NCBI RefSeq assembly: GCF_004795255.1
Contig: NZ_SSBQ01000002.1
Span: forward strand, 4,990,001 to 5,054,000
Direction: 5' to 3'
Length of the DNA: 64,000 nt
DNA from: Streptomyces sp. RKND-216
GTDB taxonomy: Bacteria > Actinomycetota > Actinomycetes > Streptomycetales > Streptomycetaceae
Position numbers and translations under genes: made by a program. Positions 37,130-44,170 of this stretch are shown here, piece after piece; position 1 is the stretch's first letter; the number at the start of each line of letters is the position of its first letter. The notes under the pieces are model-generated. The model was given only the letters and a program-made list of their open reading frames with translations, ran no database searches and was not told the origin of the DNA.

Positions 37130-37783
37130 ATGGCTTACAGCGGAGCGGTGAAGGTCGGCGGTCCCGCCGACGTGCACGAGTTGGCCGACCTGATGATCTC
37201 CAAGGCGGCCGTCGGCCCGATGGACAACAACACCTACCTGCTGCGCTGCCGCGCCACCGGCGAGCAGTTGCTGATCGACGCGGCCGACGAGCCGGAGACG
37301 CTCCTCCGGCTCATCGGTGAGGACGGCCTCGCCGGGGTCGTCACCACCCATCGCCACGGCGACCACTGGCAGGCGCTTGCCGAGGTGGTCCGCGCCACCG
37401 GCGCCCGCACGTACGCTGGGCGGTACGACGCCGAGGGCATCCCGGTGCCCACCGACGTGCCGCTGGAGGACGGCGACACCGTCCGCGTGGGCCGGGTCGA
37501 GCTCACCGCCCGCCACCTGGTCGGCCACACCCCGGGCTCGGTGGCCCTCGTCTACGACGACCCGCACGGCCATCCCCACCTGTTCACCGGGGACTGCCTG
37601 TTCCCCGGCGGTCCTGGCCGGACAACACAGCCTGAGGAATTCACCTCCCTCATGGACGACTTGGAGGCCAAGGTGTTCGGCGTCCTGCCGGACGAAACCT
37701 GGATCTACCCGGGTCACGGCAACGACACCACGCTCGGAGCCGAGCGCCCCTCGCTCGCGGAGTGGCGCGAGCGCGGCTGGTGA
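37130..37783 (+). CDS. MBL-fold metallo-hydrolase
   Basis: 217 residues. The zinc centre H74-x-H76-x-D78-H79 (THRHGDHW) is complete, with further ligands in GHTPGSVAL (His), FTGDCLF (Asp) and YPGHGND (His). The layout matches small glyoxalase-II-like hydrolases of thioesters. It is cytosolic, substrate unknown; the association with a mycothiol-type enzyme upstream fits thiol chemistry. TAAGGT ends 6 bases before ATG 37130, so the transcript may be leaderless. Its last 30 bases reappear identically at 43340-43369, the end of an accessory insert. Confidence 0.9.
   Translation: MAYSGAVKVGGPADVHELADLMISKAAVGPMDNNTYLLRCRATGEQLLIDAADEPETLLRLIGEDGLAGVVTTHRHGDHWQALAEVVRATGARTYAGRYDAEGIPVPTDVPLEDGDTVRVGRVELTARHLVGHTPGSVALVYDDPHGHPHLFTGDCLFPGGPGRTTQPEEFTSLMDDLEAKVFGVLPDETWIYPGHGNDTTLGAERPSLAEWRERGW
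37754..37783 (+). repeat. 30-bp direct repeat, left copy (MBL 3' end)
   Basis: The 30 bases that encode the final residues (LAEWRERGW and stop) of the MBL gene are identical to 43340-43369. The two copies flank the accessory insert described for 37.8-43.3 kb. Confidence 0.7.
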
Positions 37784-37794
37784 CCGTCCAACGC

Positions 37795-37833
37795 GCGACC
37801 GCCCCCGCTCGAAGCCGAAGCGGGGGCGGTCGC
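37795..37833 (+). terminator. Strong hairpin terminator after MBL gene
   Basis: GCGACCGCCCCCGCT (37795-37809) is perfectly complementary to AGCGGGGGCGGTCGC (37819-37833), a 15-bp stem with a 9-base loop, starting 12 bases after the stop codon. No U-tract is present. Confidence 0.75.
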
Positions 37834-37902
37834 TGCGTTCAGGCGTGCCGGCGCGCCAGGGGCATCATGGCTGACGGGCGCGTCGTCCAGGGCTGTGCCT
37901 AG

Positions 37903-38283
37903 GTGTTCTGACCACGGAGGTTGGTGACGGTGATCACCGGCAGGTGATCTTGAAATGGGGTGAGGGCCTTCCGGCCCGGTGTGGACTGCGAGATCTGCAC
38001 CGGCGACCAGAAAGGCATCATGCCGCACCGTAACGCACCGCTGACCGAGACCGGACGTCTGCGCCTGGCCCGCTGTGTGGTCGAGGATGGCTGCCCCCTG
38101 CGCCGGGCGGCTGAACGGTTCGACGTATCGGTCACCACCGTCCAGCGGTGGGCGACCCGCTACCGGACCGACCTCGAGAGCCGCACGGCTCCCCGGCTTC
38201 CGCGACCTGGACGACGACAGCCACGAACCGGTGGTCGTCACCGGTTCACCGCCAGCCGCGTCCCTGCCTCCACAGGACAAACA
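37903..38283 (+). mobile_element. Short IS481-derived element (MITE-like), about 380 bp
   Basis: The element is bracketed by CCTAG at 37898-37902 and 38284-38288; CTAG is the usual target of IS481-type elements. Its ends are TGTT and AACA, with an imperfect inverted repeat (the left TGTT-N8-GGAGG matches the right end read in reverse; 10 of 17 positions agree). Inside it only the first part of a transposase remains (38020 on). This is an internally deleted copy that could only be moved by a complete IS481 elsewhere. The right target copy contains the stop codon of the 2H gene. Confidence 0.5.
38020..38178 (+). pseudogene. IS481 transposase, N-terminal fragment
   Basis: ATG 38020 opens a frame reading MPHRNAPLTETGRLRLARCV and then PLRRAAERFDVSVTTVQRWA. 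This is the conserved N-terminal leucine-rich and helix-turn-helix part of IS481 transposases. Similarity stops at about residue 50 (RYRTDLES), after which the frame is low-complexity Pro/Arg sequence. The DDE catalytic core is absent, so there is no transposase activity. If expressed, the HTH alone could still bind the element ends. Confidence 0.75.
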
Positions 38284-38284
38284 C

Positions 38285-38965
38285 CTAGCTCTGACGGCCT
38301 CTGGGGGTCTTGCCCTTCGGGGAGAAGTCCCAGGTCTTCAGTTCGCGTTGCGCGGTGCCGTTGTTGCCGAGTTGGAAGACGGCGAAGCCGGCCGGATGGA
38401 AGGTGAAGGCGTCGAAGGTCCTGCTTTCCAGATCGGCGAGGAAGTCGAGCTGGGCGAGGCCGACGGTGACGTGCGCGACGAAGTTGTCGCCGCTGTGGTC
38501 CGGCACATAGCGCTCCACGTACTCGACGGTGTCCGCGTTGATCTCGGGTGCCTGCGCCGTGGTCACGTACGCGGCGGCAGTCCCCCCTTGCTCGGCGAAG
38601 GGCGCGACCGCAGCGATGAGCGAGCGCTGCAGGTCGAGCACCGCCTGACTTGGCTCGACGACCAGGGCAGCGAGGCCCACTCCGGCCTGGGAGGTGACCT
38701 GCATGTGGGCGACCCGGACGCCGCGCAGTTGGAGCGCATCCGGATCCGCGGAACTGATCGTTTCTGCGACAGCGGCGAAGACACGGGTGAGCTCGCTGGT
38801 GCGGACGTAGCGCTGTAGCAGAGTGATGTGGGGCCGGTGGTGGGCGTCGAGCCGGAAGCCATCGGGGACGCTCTGGCGCATCTGGGTGTTTAGCACCCTG
38901 GAGCGCTCGATCATCGTGGCGTCGGGAAGCATCAGGATGTCGATCGCGGTGAGGTCGTCGCTCAT
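38285..38965 (-). CDS. 2H phosphoesterase (LigT / 2'-5' RNA ligase-like)
   Basis: 226 residues. Two H-x-T motifs are present, H46-I-T48 (RPHITLL) and H165-V-T167 (VAHVTVG), the two halves of the 2H phosphoesterase active site that acts on 2',3'-cyclic or 2',5'-linked phosphates of RNA or nucleotides. Cytosolic. Its ATG overlaps the TGA of the HAD gene upstream (TGATG), so the two are translationally coupled. Its stop codon lies within the CCTAG target of the IS481-derived element. A role in RNA-end or cyclic-nucleotide processing is inferred; eukaryotic-type CPDases and archaeal LigT give the family precedent. Confidence 0.72.
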   Translation of the reverse strand: MSDDLTAIDILMLPDATMIERSRVLNTQMRQSVPDGFRLDAHHRPHITLLQRYVRTSELTRVFAAVAETISSADPDALQLRGVRVAHMQVTSQAGVGLAALVVEPSQAVLDLQRSLIAAVAPFAEQGGTAAAYVTTAQAPEINADTVEYVERYVPDHSGDNFVAHVTVGLAQLDFLADLESRTFDAFTFHPAGFAVFQLGNNGTAQRELKTWDFSPKGKTPRGRQS

Positions 38966-39849
38966 CAGAACACCGCGTTCCAGTCGTTCTTGATGCTGAC
39001 CAAGGTCCATCCCCGCCGCTTCGCCTCCTGCACCGACCTCTCGGCGGCGGCGGTATAGGCGTACTCGCGTTCCTCGTCGTCGTGAACGACCAGCATCGCG
39101 AACGTCGCGGACTCCAGCATCTCGATGTCGACGTCGGCGTTGCCACCCGCGAAGGCCGGCATCCGACCGGTCGTGGCGAAGAGGTGCTCGGGCTTGCCCG
39201 GGCCGAGGGCGATCCCGCCCAGGACCTTGTCGGTGCGGTGGAGTACGCCGTCCCGGTATTCGTACTGGGGGGCCGTCCCGACCACGTCCTCCCTGTTGAG
39301 CCCCCAGGCGTCCTCGGCGATCACCCGCATGAAGTCCCGGCCTCCCCCCGAGCAGACGAAGATCCGGAAATCGTGCGACCTCAGCAGGTCGAAGAGCTCC
39401 AGCATCGGCTTGTAGACCAGCTCGGTATAGGGCGCCCCGAAGCGCTCGGACTTCGCGCCGTCCAGGTATCGCAGTACCTCGGCGTCGAACTCGGCCGGTG
39501 TCGTCCCGCGCCAGTTCGACGCGAGCGCCCCCTCCAGGGCCATGATCGCGTCGGGGCGTTGCTGACCTACCGCGGTGAAGAAGTCGTGATCCTGTTCGAG
39601 GATCGCCTTGTAGGGCTGCGTGCCCGCGAGAGAGGCATCACGCCGAGCTGCCGCGGCCAGGGCACGGAAGATGAAATCGAGCTGCACCGGAAGCGGCTGC
39701 TCGACCCAGAGAGTGCCGTCGTTGTCGAAGGCGGCGACCCGCTCCGCGGGCTTCAGGTATCCGTCGCCGGGGGTCGTCACCCGGCTGATGAACCCGATGA
39801 CGGCTTGCTTCGCCGGGCCATCGGTCCAGCTTGGAAGCTTCTCGTCCAT
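38965..39849 (-). CDS. HAD superfamily phosphatase
   Basis: 294 residues from ATG 39849, chosen because GGAGAGG stands 6 bases upstream; in-frame ATGs at 39864 and 39876 have poorer sites. HAD motif I is D42-N-D44-G-T (AFDNDGTLW), motif II is VCSGGG and motif IV is GGNADVD (the Mg2+ Asp). WGLNREDVVG and ALGPGKPEHLF place the cap region between. It should remove phosphate from a small substrate in the cytosol. The following 2H phosphoesterase starts within its stop codon, so the two probably work on one pathway, such as opening a cyclic phosphate and then removing it. Confidence 0.8.
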   Translation of the reverse strand: MDEKLPSWTDGPAKQAVIGFISRVTTPGDGYLKPAERVAAFDNDGTLWVEQPLPVQLDFIFRALAAAARRDASLAGTQPYKAILEQDHDFFTAVGQQRPDAIMALEGALASNWRGTTPAEFDAEVLRYLDGAKSERFGAPYTELVYKPMLELFDLLRSHDFRIFVCSGGGRDFMRVIAEDAWGLNREDVVGTAPQYEYRDGVLHRTDKVLGGIALGPGKPEHLFATTGRMPAFAGGNADVDIEMLESATFAMLVVHDDEEREYAYTAAAERSVQEAKRRGWTLVSIKNDWNAVF

Positions 39850-40356
39850 GAAGCGCCTCTCCATTGCCTCGCCCACGCAACGAGCGGCGGCGGCTCATCC
39901 GCGCCGGCCAGCACGCGCGAACGGTGCCTGCGGTCGCCCAATGGTGGAATCGTCCGGAGCCTTGGGGACCTACGCTCGAACCATCTGACATCTCAGTGGC
40001 CCAGCCGCACAAAGCCTTCCATCTCCAGCTAAGCAGCTCGAACACACCTGTGCATCCCCAGATCGACGCAGCTGGCTGGGAGGGGTGCCCCGCGACCACT
40101 GTCGCGCGTATGCCGCCCAGTCGCTGGTTCGCGCCCACTGGAGCTCGACGGTGGTCTCATCAAACCCGGGCCGCGCCGCGCCACCGGGTGCACCTTCATG
40201 CTCAGGCTTGGGCAGTCCAGGACCCGCCGCAACGGCCGAACCGCCCGCCATCGGAAGGCTGGCCCCGCCCACGCAAGACGCCTCCTGGGAAACCCCGGCT
40301 CAGCGGCTCTCGAAGCTGCTCGACGCCATGGCCTGACCCAGAGGCATCGTGGAGGC
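39850..40356. other. 507-base intergenic region, no gene
   Basis: Between the minus-strand HAD gene and the plus-strand thioredoxin-like gene. Several open frames exist on both strands but none has a recognisable protein pattern or a ribosome site. Base composition is slightly lower in GC than the flanks, and it may hold two divergent promoters. I see no tRNA, repeat or transposon end in it. Confidence 0.5.
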
Positions 40357-40665
40357 GTGGATATCGAACTGCTCTACTTCACCGGCTGCCCGAACTGGAC
40401 CACCGCCCAGGAGCACCTCACCGAGGCCCTCGCCACACTGGGCCGCTCCGAACAGGAGGTGAAGCTCCACGCCGTCGAAACGAGCGAGGAAGCAGGGACA
40501 CTGCACTTCCCCGGCTCTCCCACGATCCACATCGACGGCCATGACCCCTTCCCAGCCGCCTCCGAGACCTTCGGCTTGACCTGCCGCGTCTACTCAACGC
40601 CGGGCGGCCTCGCCGGCGCACCCACCGTCAAGCAACTCGCCCAAGCGCTCACCCACACCCCATAA
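40357..40665 (+). CDS. Thioredoxin-fold protein with single-Cys CPNW site
   Basis: 102 residues. ELLYFTGCPNW at the N-terminus has the Cys of a thioredoxin active site, but the second Cys is replaced (CPNW). FPGSPTIHIDGHDPF carries the cis-Pro loop, and a later Cys sits in FGLTCRVYST. Proteins of this kind are widespread in actinobacteria and are annotated as thioredoxin family or alkylmercury-lyase-like; they may form mixed disulfides. GTG 40357 has GGAGG only 1 base away, so the true start could differ by a few codons. Its position before a ThDP enzyme may be chance. Confidence 0.68.
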   Translation: MDIELLYFTGCPNWTTAQEHLTEALATLGRSEQEVKLHAVETSEEAGTLHFPGSPTIHIDGHDPFPAASETFGLTCRVYSTPGGLAGAPTVKQLAQALTHTP

Positions 40666-40898
40666 GATCGTCGCAACACCCGCCGGTGTTGCGACGATCC
40701 CTGGAATCCGCCGAGGGTGGCCGGGGCCCACTTGTGTTTCGGCCTCCTGCCCCAACAACCCGTCTCAAAAGGCGCATTGGTGCTTTAGCGGCCCTCAGGC
40801 AGGGCAGGCTGAGGACGGGAGACCCCGACGGTCGCACGCCGGGACCCCTGCCTCAGCAACGACTGCCCCCGCTACGTGGGAGCAGGAGGAGGGAATCG

Positions 40899-42497
40899 GT
40901 GAGCATGCACGAAACCGGCGCTCCCACGGGCGCAGAGCTGACACTCGACGTGCTGCGAGACGAAGGCGTACGGCACCTCTTCGGCAACCCCGGCACCACC
41001 GAACTGCCACTAGTCCAACAAGTGGCCAGGCAGCACGACATCTCCTACGTGCTCGCCCTACAGGAAGCCTCCGCGGTGGCCATGGCCGACGGCTACGCAC
41101 GGATCACCGGTCGGCCCGCGGTCGCCAACCTGCACGCGGCCGCCGGCCTGGGCAACAGCATCGGAGCACTGACGAACGCCGCCGCCGCCCGAGTGCCAAT
41201 GGTGGTCACCGCCGGCCAACAAGACCTGCGTCACCTCATCCACGCCCCGGTACTGGCCGGGGACCTGACGGCGCTGACCGCCGGGACCGTCAAATGGGCC
41301 CACCAGGTCTCCACCCGCGAAGAACTCGGCGAAGTCCTGCGCCACGCCTTCCGCGTAGCCGCAGCGCCACCCACAGGCCCGGTCTTCGTGTCCCTGCCGA
41401 TGAACCTGCTCGATGCCCCCGGACCGGCCGCCCCGCCCCGCAGCCCCGTACTGCGCGCCGCCGCCGCACCCATCCAAGAACCGGCCGAACTACTGAGCCA
41501 GGCCCCGCCCGGCAGCATCGCCCTGGTCTACGGTGACGAACTGGCCCGCCACGCACCCGCCGAGGGGCAAGCCCTGGCCGAAGCCCTCAACGCGCCCGTA
41601 TGGGCCGCTGGCTGGCCGGCCACCAACCCCTTACCGACCACCCACCCGCTATGGCGCGGCTATCTACCCACCCATGTGACGGGCATCCGCGACACCCTCG
41701 CGCCCTATCGCACTGTTCTCCTCGTCGGCGCTCACCCTTTCCCGCTGTACTACCCCTACAGCCCCGGCCCCCCGCTCGCGTCGGACACCACTGTCGTTCA
41801 GATCACCTCAGACCCCACCGGCCCCGGACGAGACACCCCCGTCACCTGCTCCGTCGTCGGCCACCTGCGGCCCACCCTGGAGGCCCTACTCGACACCCTG
41901 CCCGCGGCCGCAGCTACAGCCGATACCGTGCCCACCAGCTGGCCCGCTTCGCCCACACCAGGCACCCTCGACTCGGCCGAGTGGGCCCGCACCGTAGCCC
42001 GAAACCTGCCCGACGGTGCACTCGTCGTCGACGAAGCCCCGCAAGCCACCCGTCACCTACGCACCGCCCTGCGCCTGGAGCAGGCCAACCTCTACCAGTG
42101 GGTATCCGGCGGCCTGGGATGGGCCATGCCGGCCGCCGTCGGCGCCGCCCTCACCCGCCCCGGGCCCGTGCTGTGCACCCTCGGCGACGGCGCCGCCATG
42201 TATTCCCCGCAAGCTCTATGGACCGCCGCCCACCTCGGCCTTCCCATCGGCTACCTGATCGCCAACAACCGCGAGTACCGAGTCCTGAAAGACAACTGGC
42301 GGCACCGCGATAACCAGGCCCGCAGCTACCTGGGAATGGACCTCACCGACCCGCCACTGGACTTCACCGCGCTTGCCCGCGCCATGGGCGTCCCCGCCCA
42401 GCAGGTCACCACCCCCGACGGCCTCGCCGACGCCATCCACCACGGCTACCGCACCGGCGGCCCATTCCTCGTTGACGCCGTCGTGGCTTCCTCCTAG
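40899..42497 (+). CDS. ThDP-dependent decarboxylase/lyase, benzoylformate-decarboxylase-like
   Basis: 532 residues. GTG 40899 has AGGAGG 9 bases upstream. FGNPGTTELP (28-37), QEASAVAMADGYAR with ThDP-activating E56, H79 in NLHAAAGLGN, and the LGDGAAMYSPQALW...ANNREY metal/ThDP motif near residue 435 give the pyruvate-oxidase-type fold with the benzoylformate decarboxylase (MdlC) order. Compared with the Pseudomonas enzyme as I remember it, Ser26 aligns with a Thr and the His281 loop (FPLYYPYSPG) lacks the His, so the 2-keto-acid substrate may differ. No mandelate genes are nearby. It is cytosolic. The 3' end overlaps a minus-strand coding-like frame. Confidence 0.82.
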   Translation: MSMHETGAPTGAELTLDVLRDEGVRHLFGNPGTTELPLVQQVARQHDISYVLALQEASAVAMADGYARITGRPAVANLHAAAGLGNSIGALTNAAAARVPMVVTAGQQDLRHLIHAPVLAGDLTALTAGTVKWAHQVSTREELGEVLRHAFRVAAAPPTGPVFVSLPMNLLDAPGPAAPPRSPVLRAAAAPIQEPAELLSQAPPGSIALVYGDELARHAPAEGQALAEALNAPVWAAGWPATNPLPTTHPLWRGYLPTHVTGIRDTLAPYRTVLLVGAHPFPLYYPYSPGPPLASDTTVVQITSDPTGPGRDTPVTCSVVGHLRPTLEALLDTLPAAAATADTVPTSWPASPTPGTLDSAEWARTVARNLPDGALVVDEAPQATRHLRTALRLEQANLYQWVSGGLGWAMPAAVGAALTRPGPVLCTLGDGAAMYSPQALWTAAHLGLPIGYLIANNREYRVLKDNWRHRDNQARSYLGMDLTDPPLDFTALARAMGVPAQQVTTPDGLADAIHHGYRTGGPFLVDAVVASS

Positions 42498-43056
42498 CCC
42501 TGAAGGGCCGGGCGCCTGCTGGAGAACTCGGTGGTCGATGCGCCGCCATCGCTTGCCCGGTGGTGTCTGGCGCGGCGTCACCGACGTTGAGTCCCGTACG
42601 CGCCCGCTCGTCGCGGAGCGCGAGGCTCTGCCGGGCCCGGTCGAGGACGCCCGGCGCGAGGTACGAGAACGGCTCGCCGTCGGTCCGGCGGTGAGCCGGC
42701 GTCGGCGAGTCCACGTAGGCGCGCACACCGTGCTGCACCGCTGTCTCCTGCACCAGACCGCGGCGGGCCGCGCTCCTGGTGGCATGGCGCCCGGTGAGAG
42801 CCTGCCTGCGCCGCAACTCCTCGTCGGCCAGGTGTAGCACCGCCTCCAGACACCGCGCCCAGACCTCCACATGTGTCCGCGACGGCACCGGGTGGAACCG
42901 CCACTCGAATGCGCGGTGTGGGCGGCCGGTGAGGGTGAGGACACCCGCGTCCGTCAGCAGCTCCCGGAGCGTCCCGTGCGCCGGCGGCAGCCGGTGGGAG
43001 CGGGCGAAGTCCTCGGCGGACTGCCCCGGGGAGGGCCGGCGCCACCCACCGGGGTA
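42406..43056 (-). pseudogene. Coding-like minus-strand frame without start, origin unknown
   Basis: The frame is open from 43056 to the stop at 42406 with no start codon at its beginning. From about 43044 to 42540 it reads like a protein: SAEDFARSHRLPPAHGTLRE, LLTDAGVLTLTGRPHRAFEW, HVEVWARCLEAVLHLADEEL, VQHGVRAYVDSPTPAHR and LAPGVLDRARQSLALRDER. The last part lies opposite the end of the ThDP gene. No family is recognised. It may be the C-terminal part of a disrupted gene whose beginning was replaced by the sequence upstream of 43.06 kb. Confidence 0.4.
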
Positions 43057-43180
43057 CTACTCGCCGCCGTGCAGACCCAGGTCAGCGCCGAACGGCGCCC
43101 CGCACCCTCGCCGAGGTCTACCTCGAAGAGACAGCCCCCCGGCCGTGCGGCGCGGCATTTTGTTCAGGGAGGAGAGCTCT

Positions 43181-43369
43181 GTGGTGTCCCCGGCGGCGTC
43201 GGCAACACCTTGCGAAGCGGAGGCGTTCACGACGCTCCTGCACGACGTGCAGGCCGAGCTCTTCGACCGGCTCCCCGACGAGACGTGGGTCTACCTCGGC
43301 CACAGGGCCGACACCGCGCTGGGCACCGAGCGCCCGCACCTCGCGGAGTGGCGCGAGCGCGGCTGGTGA
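43181..43369 (+). pseudogene. C-terminal MBL-fold remnant with intact ribosome site
   Basis: 62 residues. GGGAGGAG precedes GTG 43181 by 6 bases. It ends EAFTTLLHDVQAELFDRLPD, ETWVYLGHRADTALG and LAEWRERGW, 32 of 49 residues identical to the end of the MBL protein at 37130-37783, with the catalytic region absent and GHG changed to GHR. It is a remnant of a second MBL gene, and its last 30 bases equal 37754-37783. It could be translated and its stop overlaps the GTG of the next (frameshifted) gene, so it may now act only as a leader. Confidence 0.65.
43340..43369 (+). repeat. 30-bp direct repeat, right copy
   Basis: Identical to 37754-37783 (MBL 3' end). Protein identity outside this stretch is about 65 percent, so the exact 30-bp match marks a recombination or conversion edge rather than a recent whole duplication. 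Confidence 0.7.
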
Positions 43370-44097
43370 GCACGCCCGCCGTCGACGGCACCGGGTTCGC
43401 CGGCGTCCCGCCGCCCCTACCGCTGCGCCGGGACCAGTCCGAGGCGCTGGGCGCCCTCGACGAGGCGCTCGCGGCGGGCAGACGCCGGGTCTCGGCCGTG
43501 CTCCTCGGCCCGGGCGTCCTCGCGTCGCTCGCCGCGGCGGCCGGGGGAGGGGCAGCCTTCGTGCTCCGCAGGGCCGCTCTCGGCGCGCGCATGCTCCGCG
43601 CCGCCGGAGCGGAGCCTCCGGCCCCCCGCCGTCGCCCCCGCCGTCGCGGAGGCCCCGCACGCGGCAGGGCTCGTCCCGCGCGGAGCGGAGGCGGTGCCGG
43701 TCGCTCCCGACGAGACCGGCGCCTACCGGGTGCGGCTGGCGGGGGTGCTGGCGGCGGCGTCGGCCCTGTTCGCCACCTCTTTCGATGAGGCCGTGTCGCT
43801 CGTCGGCGATCCCCGCTACCTCGTTCCCCGCTACCTCGTCACCGGGCACGGACTGCGCGACGGGGGCAGGGCGGCGCGCGGCCGCCTCCGCTCCCACGCG
43901 GTGGTGCACCCGCGGCGCCCGCCGTGCTGGGCGAGAACCGCCGGCGCGTCGACCTGTACGCGACGGCCTGGCGCCGGTACGTGAGCGAGGCCGTGCCCGT
44001 CTACACCCGTTCCCCGGAGGGCGCGGGCGTGCTCGCCGCCGAGGCCGGGGCCTCGCCGCTGGATGCCTCCACCGCCCTCCGCGTCGCCTGGACGTGA
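43366..44097 (+). pseudogene. Streptomyces hypothetical gene with two frameshifts
   Basis: GTG 43366 overlaps the previous stop (GTGA). The frame reads LPLRRDQSEALGALDEALAA and LRRAALGARMLRAAGAE, then turns to Arg-rich sequence and a stop at 43786. A second frame, entered near 43615, continues with PRGAEAVPVAPDETGAYRVR, LAGVLAAASALFATSFDEAV and LVGDPRYLVPRYLV. The first frame resumes after about 43900 with LGENRRRVDLYATAWRRYVS and SPLDASTALRVAWT to the stop at 44097. One +1 and one -1 shift are needed to join them. No function is recognised. Decay or sequencing error are both possible. Confidence 0.6.
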
Positions 44098-44170
44098 CCC
44101 GGCCGCGGGCGGCGGAACCGCCCGGGCAGCACCCCGCAGGACGTCGGTCCCCGCACGTAGGGTGTGACGC

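Noticed and set aside
39850..40356. Small genes on both strands
   Set aside because: The frames of 80-100 residues have no ribosome site, no domain and no coherent hydrophobic or charge pattern.
43366..44097. Programmed frameshifting
   Set aside because: There is no slippery heptamer at the joints and two opposite shifts would be needed; mutation or sequence error is simpler.
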